43,859 bases of DNA, taken from CAZLKN01 sp964560135. GTDB lineage: Bacteria; Actinomycetota; JAICYB01. The stretch lies in NCBI GenBank assembly GCA_964560135.1, contig CAZLKN010000026.1, positions 1 through 43,859 on the forward strand, given 5' to 3'. The notes under the pieces were generated by a model. That model saw only the letters and a program-made list of their open reading frames with translations, did not search any database and was not told the DNA's origin. Each line of letters starts with the position of its first letter. Position 1 is the first letter of the stretch. Both the position numbers and the translations under genes were made by a program. Shown here in pieces: positions 1 through 11,040 of this stretch.

Positions 1-2
1 AG

Positions 3-2246
3 ATGCAGCGGGAGATCGAGATCGAGCAGGCCCACGTGGACCGGGCCTACCGGCGGCTAGAGGAGATCCGATCCGACGCCCGGGCGGTGGGGGCCCGGGC
101 GCTCGCGTCCCAGACCACCTCCTACGCGGCCCGGACGGAGCGGGAGGGCCTGGCGGCTGCGAGCACCGGCCGCGTCCGCCAGCTCCAGATCGGCGACGAA
201 CCGCTGGTCCTCGGGCGTCTGGATCGTGCGGACGGCGAGCGACTCCACGTGGGCCGGGTGGGGGTCACCGACCGCGACCACGAACCGCTGGTGGTCGACT
301 GGCGGGCCCCGGTCGCCGAACCCTTCTACCGCGCCACCGGGCGCGACCCCATGGGGGTGTTGCGCCGCCGTCATCTGATGTGCCGCGGCCCCCGGGTCGT
401 CGCGATCGACGACGAGATTCTCGACACCGAAGGTGCCCGGGATCTCGTGCTCGTCGGCGAGGCCGCGCTGCTGCGCGCCGTCCAGCAGAGCCGGTCCGGA
501 CGCATGCGCGACATCGTCGCCACGATCCAGGCCGAACAGGACGAGATCATCCGTGGCCCCCTCGAAGGCGTCCTGGTCGTGCAGGGTGCGCCGGGCACGG
601 GCAAGACCGCGGTGGCGCTGCATCGCGCCGCCTACCTCCTCTACACCCATCGCACAGCCCTCGAGCACCGCGGCGTCCTGCTCGTGGGTCCGAATCCGAT
701 CTTCCTGCGCTACGTGGAGCACGTGCTGCCGTCCCTCGGCGAGCATGCGGTGCGCCTCGCGACCCTGACCGACCTGGTGGACGGCGTCCACGTGACGCGG
801 GCCGAGCCCCCCGCGGTCGCGCGGCTGAAGGGCGACGCAAGGATGGCCGACCTCGTGGCGCGCGCGGTGAAGGCGCTTCCCCGGCCCGTGCCCGAACCCG
901 TCCGGCTCCGCTACGACGGCGAGGTCTTCTCGCTCACGCAGCATGCCTCGCGGCGGATCATCGACTTCGTCCACTCCGAGCCCGGCACTCATCATGCCCG
1001 CCGACGTGTCCTGCGCGGTCTCGTCCTGCAGCACCTCGCCGATCTCTACGGCCACGCCCAGCGCCGATCGGCCGAGGCGGGGGACCGGGGGCCGGTCGAC
1101 GACGACGCCTTCGGACGCGAGGAGCGCGTCCGCTTCTACGAGGCGATGCTCGCCGACCCGCGGCTCGCCGAAGCGCTCGAGGCGATGTGGCCGGAGACCG
1201 TCCCGGACGACGTCGTGCGTGCACTGGCGGTCCACGGAGAGGGGACCTGCACCGCCGTCGAGCTGGAGATGCTGGCCGACACGGAGGATGGATGGACCGC
1301 GGCCGACGTCCCGCTGATCGACGAGGCCGCCGTCCTGCTCGGCCCCCGCGAGCGTCCGCCCGCCGAAGAGGACTCCGTCGACGAGGAGGAGCGGTGGGCG
1401 ATCGAGCGCATGCTGGACGACCTCGCCGAGGTCGAGCCGATCATCCGGGCCGAGCGCGAGCAGCTCGCCCGTCGGTACCTGGAGGCCCGGGCGTCGCTGG
1501 ACGCGCCGGAACCGGAGCCCTTCGAGCGGGAGACCTTCGGTCACGTCCTCGTCGACGAGGCCCAGGAACTCTCACCCATGGCGTGGCGGATGCTCGCCCG
1601 CCGGTGTCCGTCCGGTTCGATGACGGTCGTCGGCGACCTCGCGCAGGCCAGCGGCATCTCGAGCGCGACGAGCTGGCCGGAGGTGCTCGACCGGATCGGA
1701 TTCTCCGGCGCGCGGGTCGTGGAGCTGACCGTCAACTACCGCACGCCCGCCGAGATCATGGAGCTCGCGGGAGGCGTCCTGGCCCGCGTGTCGCCCGGCG
1801 CGCGACTTCCCCGCTCGGTGCGTCGCGGCGGCCCGCCGGCGATCGTCCGCACGACCGCCGGCGGGCTGGCCGCCAGGGCAACCCGCGCTGCGACCGCCGA
1901 GCGTGCCGCGCTCGACGACGGCACCCTCGCGGTGATCGCTCCGCCGTCGATGGTCGGCGACCTCCGGCGGTGGCTCGGGACGGCGTCGGTCGAGGCCGAG
2001 GAGATCCTCGACGCGCCTCTGGCGGTGCTCGACCCCCAGGAGGCCAAGGGTCTGGAGTTCGACGTGGTCGTGCTCGTCGAGCCGGCGGCGCTCGTCGAGG
2101 AGTCGCCGAACGGCTTCCAGGCCCTCTACGTGTCGCTCACCCGTCCGACCCGGCGGCTGGTCGTCGTCCACGCGCGGGACCTCCCCGATGAGCTCGCAGG
2201 ATGTGGTGAATGCGGACCTACCCGGCCCCCAGCACCCGCGTCATGA
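3..2246 (+). CDS. HelD-like superfamily 1 DNA/RNA helicase (RNA polymerase recycling), copy 1
   Basis: UvrD/Rep-like ATPase of the HelD family. HelD proteins bind RNA polymerase, pry it off nucleic acid, and in some actinobacteria (HelR) give rifampicin tolerance. Seen: an N-terminal coiled-coil-like start (EQAHVDRAYRRLEEIR), Walker A GAPGTGKT near residue 195, Walker B VDEAQELSPM near residue 515, motif IV-like NYRTPAEIM, and a C-terminal helicase half with KGLEFDVVVL and LYVSLTRP. The usual DEAQD is DEAQE here. An acidic insert (about residues 440-500) before Walker B is absent from the second copy at 14074-16149. The ATG lies 3 bases from the window edge; alignment with copy 2 suggests it is at or near the true start, but a slightly longer N terminus cannot be excluded. 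The gene end overlaps the convergent hydrolase by 29 bp. The HelD assignment is strong; the class and any drug phenotype are inference. Confidence 0.88.
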   Translation: MQREIEIEQAHVDRAYRRLEEIRSDARAVGARALASQTTSYAARTEREGLAAASTGRVRQLQIGDEPLVLGRLDRADGERLHVGRVGVTDRDHEPLVVDWRAPVAEPFYRATGRDPMGVLRRRHLMCRGPRVVAIDDEILDTEGARDLVLVGEAALLRAVQQSRSGRMRDIVATIQAEQDEIIRGPLEGVLVVQGAPGTGKTAVALHRAAYLLYTHRTALEHRGVLLVGPNPIFLRYVEHVLPSLGEHAVRLATLTDLVDGVHVTRAEPPAVARLKGDARMADLVARAVKALPRPVPEPVRLRYDGEVFSLTQHASRRIIDFVHSEPGTHHARRRVLRGLVLQHLADLYGHAQRRSAEAGDRGPVDDDAFGREERVRFYEAMLADPRLAEALEAMWPETVPDDVVRALAVHGEGTCTAVELEMLADTEDGWTAADVPLIDEAAVLLGPRERPPAEEDSVDEEERWAIERMLDDLAEVEPIIRAEREQLARRYLEARASLDAPEPEPFERETFGHVLVDEAQELSPMAWRMLARRCPSGSMTVVGDLAQASGISSATSWPEVLDRIGFSGARVVELTVNYRTPAEIMELAGGVLARVSPGARLPRSVRRGGPPAIVRTTAGGLAARATRAATAERAALDDGTLAVIAPPSMVGDLRRWLGTASVEAEEILDAPLAVLDPQEAKGLEFDVVVLVEPAALVEESPNGFQALYVSLTRPTRRLVVVHARDLPDELAGCGECGPTRPPAPAS

Positions 2247-2865
2247 GCTGCCGGGCGGCGGCGATCTCGTCGTCGTTCACGGTGTGGCCCATCCCGGGGT
2301 AGATCCTCGTCTCCACCGACGCGCCCATCCCCTCGAGAACCTCCGCGGTTTCCCGCACGCGGTCCACGGGGATGTGCGGGTCGACGTCGCTGCACCCCAG
2401 GAACACGGGCACGCCGTCCAGCGAGCCGTCGTGGGTCAGCGGGTCGCCCACCGGGCCGATCAGGCCCCCGCTGAATCCCACCAGGCCCCCGAAGGGGGCC
2501 GGGTTGCGGGCCGCGTACTCGAGCGCGAGGCAGGCGCCCTGCGAGAATCCGAGCAGGATCACCCGGCCCGCAGGCAGCTCCGTCTTCGTCACCACGTCGC
2601 CCAGGGCCGCCAGCGCCGACGACAGCCAGGGTTCGTTGTCCTCGAGGGGTTCCAGGAAGCTCCGCGGGTACCAGGTCTGCGCGCTGGCCTGGGGGGCCAG
2701 GTAGCAGGCGCCGGGCTGCTCGAAGGCGCGGGCGAAAGCGAGCATGTCCTCGGCGGTGCCGCCGCGCCCGTGGACGAGCACCCCGACGGCGTCCGCCCCG
2801 GCGAGCGGCGTTCCCGCGGTGAGGACCGGTTGTCCGCCGTGGGGTCCTTCGACGTCCAGCTTCAT
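2218..2865 (-). CDS. alpha/beta hydrolase, phospholipase/carboxylesterase family
   Basis: 215-residue single-domain serine hydrolase of the phospholipase/carboxylesterase (YpfH/acyl-protein thioesterase-like) family, which cleaves short or medium acyl esters. Seen: oxyanion-loop motif HGRGG (residues 32-36), nucleophile elbow GFSQG with Ser108, an acid in CSDVDPH (Asp160 or Asp162), and catalytic His194 in GMGHTV. No signal peptide, so it is expected to be cytoplasmic. The start overlaps the stop of the upstream lipoprotein gene as TGATG, so the two are probably translationally coupled. The 3' end overlaps the convergent HelD gene by 29 bp. The physiological substrate cannot be read from the sequence. 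Confidence 0.85.
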   Translation of the reverse strand: MKLDVEGPHGGQPVLTAGTPLAGADAVGVLVHGRGGTAEDMLAFARAFEQPGACYLAPQASAQTWYPRSFLEPLEDNEPWLSSALAALGDVVTKTELPAGRVILLGFSQGACLALEYAARNPAPFGGLVGFSGGLIGPVGDPLTHDGSLDGVPVFLGCSDVDPHIPVDRVRETAEVLEGMGASVETRIYPGMGHTVNDDEIAAARQLMTRVLGAG

Positions 2866-3899
2866 CAGTACGCGGTGCCCGTCTCGGCGCGGACGACGAT
2901 CAGGGTGTCGACTCCGGAGCCCCCGCCCCAGATCTCCCCGGGCCGGCCGAGGATCTGCCGGACGTTCGATCCGGCCCTCGGCAGCTCGAAGGCGGTGAAC
3001 TCCTCGGCCCCCGGATCGAACCCGACGATGGAGTTCGCGCCGAAGTCGCTCAGCCAGACCATGTCCCGGTCGTCCACGTAGACGGCGTAGGGCTGCGGCC
3101 CCTCACCGGGCAGCGTCCACGCCTGCCAGCCGTCCTCGTCCGGGTCGTACACGCTCACCTGTCCGGACCGCCACTCGCTGACCCAGATCCGTCCGCTGGA
3201 GTCCGACCACACGCGTCGCGCCCCCTGGCCCGGGGTCGGCGGGTCGATCCTCGTCGCCCGGCCCGTGGCCACGTCGATCCGGGCGATGTGGTTGCCCGCC
3301 AGCGACGCGTAGTAGACATCGCCGCCGGGGGTGGTCGTGATCCCGTAGGGGCCGGCTCCCCCCGGGGCATCGAACACCTGCATCTCGCCCGTCGCCGGGT
3401 CCAGGCTGCCGTACACCCCGGCCTGGCCCGTGAACCACAGGACGCCGTCGGCGTCGAAGGTCGCGGTGTTCATCCGTGAGCCGGCACGTTCGGAGGGCAG
3501 CCGGAAGACCTCGACCTCCTCGGTGTCGGGATCGACGCGGACGACGGCGTTGAGTCCACCGTCGGTGACCCACGCGGCATCGTCCGGACCGACGATCACG
3601 CCGTGGGGGGCCGAGCCGGCGCCGAGCTCGATGTGGTGGGTGGATCCGTCGCGGGGGTCCAGGAGCCCGAGATCCCCGCTGCGTTGTGCCGTGTACCAGA
3701 CCCCGCCCCCGGGGGCCGGGGCCACGTCGTGGGGGCCGCTGCCGGCGGGGAGGTCGAACTCCTCGACGCTCAGCGCTTCGGTGGGGGCCGGGGTCTCGGG
3801 TGGTTGCGGGCTCGGCGTGAGGTTCGGGACGGCCACCTCGGGTGACGTGCACGAAGCGGCGGTGACGAAGGCGAGGACGACGAAGGTCCGGAACCGCAT
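2865..3899 (-). CDS. Vgb/SMP-30-like beta-propeller lipoprotein (streptogramin lyase family)
   Basis: 344 residues. The N terminus is a short lipoprotein-type signal ending TAASC with Cys17 as the predicted lipidated residue (lipobox weak at -3), followed by a Pro/Thr-rich linker. The rest is repeats of about 40 residues with G-x-W/Y strand signatures (GVWYTAQ, AAWVTDG, VLWFTGQ, DVYYASL, RIWVSEW, MVWLSDF), typical of the seven-bladed virginiamycin B lyase/NHL-like propeller. True Vgb enzymes open the streptogramin B lactone, but most relatives are of unknown function; I did not confirm the catalytic His/Glu pair, so a resistance role is not claimed. A TAGGCT element lies 6 nt before the ATG with no Shine-Dalgarno sequence, so the mRNA may be leaderless. 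Coupled to the downstream hydrolase gene (TGATG). Confidence 0.75.
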   Translation of the reverse strand: MRFRTFVVLAFVTAASCTSPEVAVPNLTPSPQPPETPAPTEALSVEEFDLPAGSGPHDVAPAPGGGVWYTAQRSGDLGLLDPRDGSTHHIELGAGSAPHGVIVGPDDAAWVTDGGLNAVVRVDPDTEEVEVFRLPSERAGSRMNTATFDADGVLWFTGQAGVYGSLDPATGEMQVFDAPGGAGPYGITTTPGGDVYYASLAGNHIARIDVATGRATRIDPPTPGQGARRVWSDSSGRIWVSEWRSGQVSVYDPDEDGWQAWTLPGEGPQPYAVYVDDRDMVWLSDFGANSIVGFDPGAEEFTAFELPRAGSNVRQILGRPGEIWGGGSGVDTLIVVRAETGTAY

Positions 3900-3905
3900 C
3901 GGACA

Positions 3906-3911
3906 AGCCTA
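3906..3911 (-). promoter_or_regulatory. Candidate -10 element (TAGGCT) for a leaderless transcript
   Basis: TAGGCT on the minus strand ends 6 nt before the ATG at 3899. No purine-rich ribosome binding site lies between them. This matches the TANNNT-N6-ATG layout of leaderless actinobacterial genes. The same CCGGTAGG core occurs before several other genes in the window. Confidence 0.45.
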
Positions 3912-3925
3912 CCGGCCTCCGGCGG

Positions 3926-6739
<2,814 letters not shown>

Positions 6740-6799
6740 CGTGGTGCCTCCGCAACGACAGAGGTCAATCTAGCAGCGACGTTGACCCGGCGCGGGCCG

Positions 6800-7756
6800 C
6801 TACAGCTTGCGCAGCCGCACGGTCCGGACGGCATGATCGCGGGCCTTCTCCAGCACCAGGCGGGCCCGCGTCTTCGTCGGGTCGATGTTCTCGCGGAGGT
6901 TCGCGCCGTTGATCCGCTCCCAGATCCCGGTGGCGATCTCGACGGCATCGTCCGGCGTCAGGTCGGCGTAGCGGTGGAAGTAGGATGCGGGGTCGCGGAA
7001 GGCGGTGGAGCGCAGCATCAGGAACCGGTCCACGTACCAGCCGCGGACGTCCGCCTCGTCGGCGTCGATGTAGATCGAGAAGTCGAAGAAGTCCGACACG
7101 AACACGTGCGGCCCGCCGGCCTCCGGCCGTCCCGTCTGCAGGACGTTGAGCCCCTCGAGGATCAGGATGTCGGGACGGTGGATCACCAGCTCCTCGTCGG
7201 GGAGGATGTCGTAGGTCAGATGCGAGTACAGGGGGGCCCGTACCTCCTCGTGGCCCGACTTGAGATCCGCCATGAACCGGACGAGGCGTCGGACGTCGTA
7301 GGACTCGGGGAAGCCCTTGCGCTCCATCAGGCCGCGCTCGGCCAGCACGTGGTTGGGGTACAGGAACCCGTCGGTCGTGACCAGGTCGACCCGGGGATGA
7401 TCGGGCCACCGCGACAGCAGGGCCTGCAGGATGCGGGAGGTCGTGCTCTTGCCGACGGCGACGCTGCCCGCCACCGCGATCACGTAGGGGACCTTGGCCG
7501 CGTGGTTGCCGAGGAAGGTGCGGGTCGCCCCGTGGAGCTCCTGGGTGGCGGAGACGTACAGGTTGAGGAGGCGCGACAGCGGGAGGTAGACCTCCGCGAC
7601 CTCGTCGAGATCGATCCGCTCGCCGAGCCCCCGGAGCTGCTCGAGGTCGGTCGCGTCGAGGGTGAGGGGTGTGTCGGCGCGCAGGCGGGCCCACTCGGCT
7701 CTGGTGAAGTCGATGTACGGCGAGACGCTCGCCTCGTCGGTCCGGTCCCCGGTCAT
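6800..7756 (-). CDS. coaA: Type I pantothenate kinase
   Basis: Phosphorylates pantothenate with ATP, the first committed step of coenzyme A synthesis (cytoplasm). 318 residues, matching the roughly 316 of the E. coli enzyme. Seen: Walker A GSVAVGKST at residues 97-105, almost the same position as in E. coli; the TTDGFLYPN segment; the KGFPESYD segment with conserved Tyr/Asp; and LILEGLNVLQ. The family is feedback-inhibited by CoA. Start chosen at the ATG with GAGGAG four bases upstream; a TATGAT hexamer at 7780-7785 on the same strand is a possible -10 box. It lies downstream of no obvious operon partner and is divergent from the small secreted protein gene at 7856. Confidence 0.96.
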   Translation of the reverse strand: MTGDRTDEASVSPYIDFTRAEWARLRADTPLTLDATDLEQLRGLGERIDLDEVAEVYLPLSRLLNLYVSATQELHGATRTFLGNHAAKVPYVIAVAGSVAVGKSTTSRILQALLSRWPDHPRVDLVTTDGFLYPNHVLAERGLMERKGFPESYDVRRLVRFMADLKSGHEEVRAPLYSHLTYDILPDEELVIHRPDILILEGLNVLQTGRPEAGGPHVFVSDFFDFSIYIDADEADVRGWYVDRFLMLRSTAFRDPASYFHRYADLTPDDAVEIATGIWERINGANLRENIDPTKTRARLVLEKARDHAVRTVRLRKL

Positions 7757-7855
7757 CCCCGCTCCTCGCGTCGCCCCGCATCATAGGCGGCCCCCGACCG
7801 GGGGCGTTCCAGCGGGCCCGACGGGGGCCGCGTGTGGAGGCGTTTCACGGATGAT

Positions 7856-8239
7856 ATGTCCGCGAGGCTGCTCGGCTTGCTCATCCCGATCGTGATGGTG
7901 CTCGGCACCGCCGGCGCCGAGGCCCGCGGCCTGTTCGACGCCACCGACGGCATCCTCGCCCGCGTGAGTGCCGTGGCCGACTGCGCCAGCGAGCGCAACC
8001 TCCGCCTCGAGGCTCTGACCGAGACGATCGAGGCCCCGCAGCCCGCCGAGGGCACGGTGCGGATCGCCATCCCCGCCGGGACCGCCGTCGCCGGCGTCAC
8101 CACCGGGCAGGCCAGCGGCTGCGGCCCGGAGCCCGTGCAGACGACGGTGCGGTTCACCGACGGCCGCGAGACCACCTTCCCGGGCGAGGGGTTCCTCGAG
8201 TCCGTCGAGACGGGCACCGCGGTCCTACGCCTCCGCTAG
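7856..8239 (+). CDS. Small secreted protein of unknown function
   Basis: About 127 residues. The N terminus has a hydrophobic segment (RLLGLLIPIVMVLGTAGAEA) resembling a Sec signal peptide with an A-x-A cleavage site. The mature part is about 100 residues with two Cys (in ADCASE and SGCGPE) that could form a disulfide, and a beta-rich look. I do not recognise a family. The open frame could also start at a GTG at 7832, adding eight residues (MWRRFTDD); the ATG at 7856 gives a better signal peptide, with GGAGG 15 nt upstream, so the start is uncertain. Divergent from coaA; its last four bases overlap the convergent crotonase gene. Confidence 0.55.
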   Translation: MSARLLGLLIPIVMVLGTAGAEARGLFDATDGILARVSAVADCASERNLRLEALTETIEAPQPAEGTVRIAIPAGTAVAGVTTGQASGCGPEPVQTTVRFTDGRETTFPGEGFLESVETGTAVLRLR

Positions 8240-8997
8240 AAGGTCGGCTCCCGCTTCTCGAGGAACGCGCGCATCGCCTCCTGGGCCTCGCCGTGCTCGA
8301 AGGTCTCCACGAAGCGGTCGATGCTCGTCCGGGCCGCCTCCTCGTACCAGGCCTGCGTCCAGTCACGGAGGACCCGCTTCTGTTGGCGCAGCGCCACGGG
8401 GGACAGGCGCGCGAGCGTCCGGGCCCACGCAACAGCCTCGTCCCATGGGGCGGGGGCCACGCGGTGCACGAGCCCGATCCGCCGGCCTTCGGCCGCGTCG
8501 ACCACCTCGCCGTCCATCACGAGCCGTGTCGCCTCGGCCACCCCGCAGTGCAGCAGCAGCCAGCAGGCGTCGATCACGCTCGGGATGCCCACCCTCACCT
8601 CCGGCATCCCGAGTACGGCGTCCGGCGAGCACACCCGCAGGTCACAGGCGGCCGCGACCTCGAGGTACGCCCCGAGGCAGGGTCCGTCGATCACGGCGAT
8701 CACCGGTGCGTCGAGGTTCCGGATGGCCGCGCAAGCGGCGTGGAGGTCGCCGATGAAGGTGCGTGCGGAGGCGGGCGTGAGCTCGACCATCTCCCGGACG
8801 TCGGCTCCGCCGCCCCAGCATTGGAGCGCGACCGCCCGGGGCGGGTCGCGGCGCAGGTCCTCGAAGGTCTCCCGGAGGGCTCCAGTGAGCTGCTGGCCGA
8901 TCAGGTGGAGCGGCGGTGCCTCGATCCGCACCAACTCGACCAGGTCCGTCCGTTCCCGGCGGATCACTTTCTCGCCCGGCTCGCCGGCGGCCCCCAT
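8236..8997 (-). CDS. Enoyl-CoA hydratase/isomerase (crotonase) family protein, copy 1
   Basis: 253 residues with the crotonase fold. Crotonases bind acyl-CoA thioesters and hydrate, isomerise or cleave them. Seen: the oxyanion-hole segment GGGADVREM (usually A-G-A-D), GPCLGAYLEVAAACDLRV for the second oxyanion glycine, and GMPEVRVGIPSVID, where many hydratases have their catalytic Glu. The A-to-G change in the CAGAD motif suggests divergence from classical beta-oxidation enzymes. The C-terminal F-x-x-G-E-A-Q-E-A-M-R-A-F-L-E-K-R is typical. No neighbours in a fatty-acid or aromatic pathway. A TAGGAT element 6 nt before the ATG and no Shine-Dalgarno sequence suggest a leaderless mRNA. Substrate unknown. 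Confidence 0.85.
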   Translation of the reverse strand: MGAAGEPGEKVIRRERTDLVELVRIEAPPLHLIGQQLTGALRETFEDLRRDPPRAVALQCWGGGADVREMVELTPASARTFIGDLHAACAAIRNLDAPVIAVIDGPCLGAYLEVAAACDLRVCSPDAVLGMPEVRVGIPSVIDACWLLLHCGVAEATRLVMDGEVVDAAEGRRIGLVHRVAPAPWDEAVAWARTLARLSPVALRQQKRVLRDWTQAWYEEAARTSIDRFVETFEHGEAQEAMRAFLEKREPTF

Positions 8998-9003
8998 GGC
9001 AGC

Positions 9004-9009
9004 ATCCTA
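9004..9009 (-). promoter_or_regulatory. Candidate -10 element (TAGGAT) for a leaderless transcript
   Basis: TAGGAT on the minus strand, preceded by CCGG, ends 6 nt before the ATG at 8997. There is no ribosome binding site in the gap. No convincing -35 box is visible. Confidence 0.42.
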
Positions 9010-9130
9010 CCGGCTTTGGGCGTGCGGCAGGACGCTGAGGGGTAGCGTCCTGCCGCGTGTGGGGTGCGTCCCCTGAGGGGGAGACGGCGGGCGAAATGCC
9101 CCGACCGTCACCTTCCTTACGGATCACGCG

Positions 9131-9159
9131 TTGCCGCGTTACGTTTTCCCGCTTACCCT
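9131..9159 (+). promoter_or_regulatory. Candidate promoter of the ECF sigma factor gene
   Basis: TTGCCG (9131-9136) and TACCCT (9154-9159) are separated by exactly 17 bp and lie about 40 bp before the start of the sigma factor gene. This resembles a housekeeping sigma promoter. The gap 8998-9200 holds no gene. Confidence 0.38.
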
Positions 9160-9200
9160 GAGATGCATCACCAAGGCTTTGAGCCAGTGGGGGAGACATC

Positions 9201-10325
9201 GTGACCATGAGTCGTATCGCAGCCAACGTCGCAGCCGAGACCGTGGACCCGGGATCCGGATCCGACGACTCTCGCGAGTTCGAGCGCTGGTACACGCTGT
9301 ACCACGACCGTCTGCACGGCTGGTGCCGTCGTACCCTCAGAGACGACGCAGCCGCCGAGGACGTCGTCCAGGAGACCCTGCTGCGGGCCTGGAAGCATCG
9401 CGACCGCTTCACGGAGGAGGCGCAGATCGCGCCGTGGCTGTGGCGGGTCGCCCGCAATCTGTGTGTCGACGTCGTGCGGTCACGCCGCCGGTTGAGTCTT
9501 CTGGGCGAATTCCCGGATGCGGCCGATCCCGACGCGGATCCCACCCGCGGTCTGGCGGTCCAGGAGGACCAGGTCGCGGTGCGGCGCGCCCTCCGCACCC
9601 TGTCTGCACGCCACGTCGAGGTGCTGCTGGCCCGGGACGTGAACGACGAGCCCTACGAGTCGCTGGCCGTCCGGCACGGGGTGACGCTCGAGGGGGCCCG
9701 CGCGCTCCTCTTCCGGGCGCGCCGTTCCCTCCGTGAGGCCATCGCCACCGCCGGCGGGCTCGGCCTCGTCGGGGGTCCGGCGTTGTTCGGACGCAAGGCC
9801 ATCGCCTGGATCCGGGAGCATGTCCCCTCCCTGACCTCCCGGCCGGCGCTCGGCCTCGAGGTCGCCGCCGTCGTCGCGGCCTTTGCCTTCGTGGCCGATC
9901 CGGGCCCGACCGCGCCGCTGCCCGTGTCACCGCCTGCGGCGGAGACCCTCGCCGTCGATCCGGACGCCGGCGCCGACCAGCACACGGCTGATGGTGCGCT
10001 CGACGGACAAGCGACGCTCGACGCGCTGTCCTCATCTCTCGTGCCCCCCGACGGTGCCGATCTCGACGGGATCACCGAGCCGGTATGGCGGGCCCGCCTG
10101 GCGATCGGAGGCCGTCAGGGTGACAGCGACACCGGGCTGCTGTCCGTCGACCTGCAGGTCGACGGCGAGGAGGACGGTGGCGCCGTGCTGCTGTCCGAGG
10201 TCCCGTCGGTGGAGGCCGGGATCCTGCAGCGTCCTCCCGAGCCGGACACCGATCAGGCCGCCGAGGCGAGCGACTCGACCACCCGCTCGAAGCCGCAGCT
10301 CATCCGGGTCGACCTCGCCCCCTGA
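9201..10325 (+). CDS. ECF-type RNA polymerase sigma factor with C-terminal transmembrane anchor and extension
   Basis: 374 residues. Region 2 (about 27-71, with AAEDVVQETLLRAWKHRDRF and APWLWRVARNLCVDVVRSRR) and region 4 (about 129-180, LSARHVEVLLARDVNDEPYE plus a helix-turn-helix ending RARRSLREAI) are clear; there is no region 3, as in ECF sigma factors. After region 4 comes a linker, a hydrophobic helix at about 215-233 (ALGLEVAAVVAAFAFVADPG) and an acidic Pro-rich tail of about 140 residues that would be outside the membrane. A sigma factor that is itself membrane-anchored suggests control by proteolysis or by interaction through the tail, with no separate anti-sigma gene adjacent. Start GTG at 9201, with GGGGGAG at 9189-9196; ATG at 9207 is an alternative. 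The next gene is convergent. Confidence 0.85.
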   Translation: MTMSRIAANVAAETVDPGSGSDDSREFERWYTLYHDRLHGWCRRTLRDDAAAEDVVQETLLRAWKHRDRFTEEAQIAPWLWRVARNLCVDVVRSRRRLSLLGEFPDAADPDADPTRGLAVQEDQVAVRRALRTLSARHVEVLLARDVNDEPYESLAVRHGVTLEGARALLFRARRSLREAIATAGGLGLVGGPALFGRKAIAWIREHVPSLTSRPALGLEVAAVVAAFAFVADPGPTAPLPVSPPAAETLAVDPDAGADQHTADGALDGQATLDALSSSLVPPDGADLDGITEPVWRARLAIGGRQGDSDTGLLSVDLQVDGEEDGGAVLLSEVPSVEAGILQRPPEPDTDQAAEASDSTTRSKPQLIRVDLAP

Positions 10326-10382
10326 GGAACGCAGCAGTGCGCCGGGTCGCTCCGGCACAGCCAAGCCGATCACTCCGCCGTC

Positions 10383-10410
10383 GGTGGGCGCCGGAGCCCC
10401 GGCGCCCACC
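10383..10410. terminator. Bidirectional hairpin terminator between convergent genes
   Basis: A perfect 12-bp inverted repeat (GGTGGGCGCCGG / CCGGCGCCCACC) with a 4-nt AGCC loop sits between the convergent sigma factor gene and the secreted protein gene. It lacks a T-tract, as is common in high-GC actinobacteria. Confidence 0.7.
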
Positions 10411-10433
10411 AGCGGATCCGTCCCTGGGAGCTT

Positions 10434-10943
10434 CTACGGCTCCGGAACGTCGGGCAGCGGCGGGAGGGGAAGCTCCGGGACCTCGCCGGCCTCGCCCTCG
10501 GCGCAGTCGACCAGGTCGAAGGCGATGCCCTCCGGGATCCGGTCGCGTGCTCCGGAGCTGTAGTCGCCGGTCGGTTCACCGTGGAGATGGGGCCCGGCGG
10601 CATCGACCTTCACCCCGATGAATCCACGGGTACACGCCGGGGGAGCATTGTCGTTGTCTCCGTCCACCACGATGAGTGCGTGCGGGTCGTCGGGATCCAC
10701 GGTGACCCGCACGGATCCCTTCGCGGGCGGCGGCACGGTGCTTCCGTCGTTGCACACGAACAGTGACGCCGGCCCGGCTCCCGGTTCACCCACCACGGCG
10801 GCGCCGATGCCGACCGGCGACTCCGCCGGTGGAAGCTCGCCGTTGGCGCACGCCCGGGACGGCTGTGCCGACGCCGGGACCGACACGAGCACGGCGCCGG
10901 CGAACACGAGTGCCGACGCTCCTGCGATCATCGCTTTCCGCAT
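10434..10943 (-). CDS. Secreted protein of unknown function, Pro-rich C terminus
   Basis: 169 residues with a clear Sec signal peptide (MRKAMIAGASALVFAGAVLV, cleavage near ASA-Q). The mature protein has four Cys (SRACANG, LFVCND, PACTRG, VDCAEG) that could form two disulfides, an Asp-rich segment (VDPDDPHALIVVDGDNDN), and ends in PELPLPPLPDVPEP. No family recognised. Ribosome binding site AAGGAGG lies 7 nt before the ATG, one of the strongest in the window. It follows the DUF2993 gene on the same strand but a hairpin lies between them, so it is probably transcribed separately. Confidence 0.72.
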   Translation of the reverse strand: MRKAMIAGASALVFAGAVLVSVPASAQPSRACANGELPPAESPVGIGAAVVGEPGAGPASLFVCNDGSTVPPPAKGSVRVTVDPDDPHALIVVDGDNDNAPPACTRGFIGVKVDAAGPHLHGEPTGDYSSGARDRIPEGIAFDLVDCAEGEAGEVPELPLPPLPDVPEP

Positions 10944-11004
10944 GGTGTGACCTCCTTGGTGTGAGTGCGGACAAGCCGTTCTTACCGGGACTACGCCGCA
11001 GTCG

Positions 11005-11037
11005 GCTGCGCGTTGCGCGGCAGGAGGCTCGCGCAGC
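11005..11037 (-). terminator. Hairpin after the DUF2993 gene
   Basis: An 8-bp perfect inverted repeat (GCTGCGCG / CGCGCAGC) with a 17-nt loop starts 4 bp after the DUF2993 stop codon. No T-tract follows. Its position and strength suit a terminator. Confidence 0.45.
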
Positions 11038-11040
11038 GTA

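Noticed and set aside
2865..3899. Streptogramin B resistance gene
   Set aside because: The propeller fold is clear but most relatives are not resistance enzymes and I could not confirm the catalytic residues.
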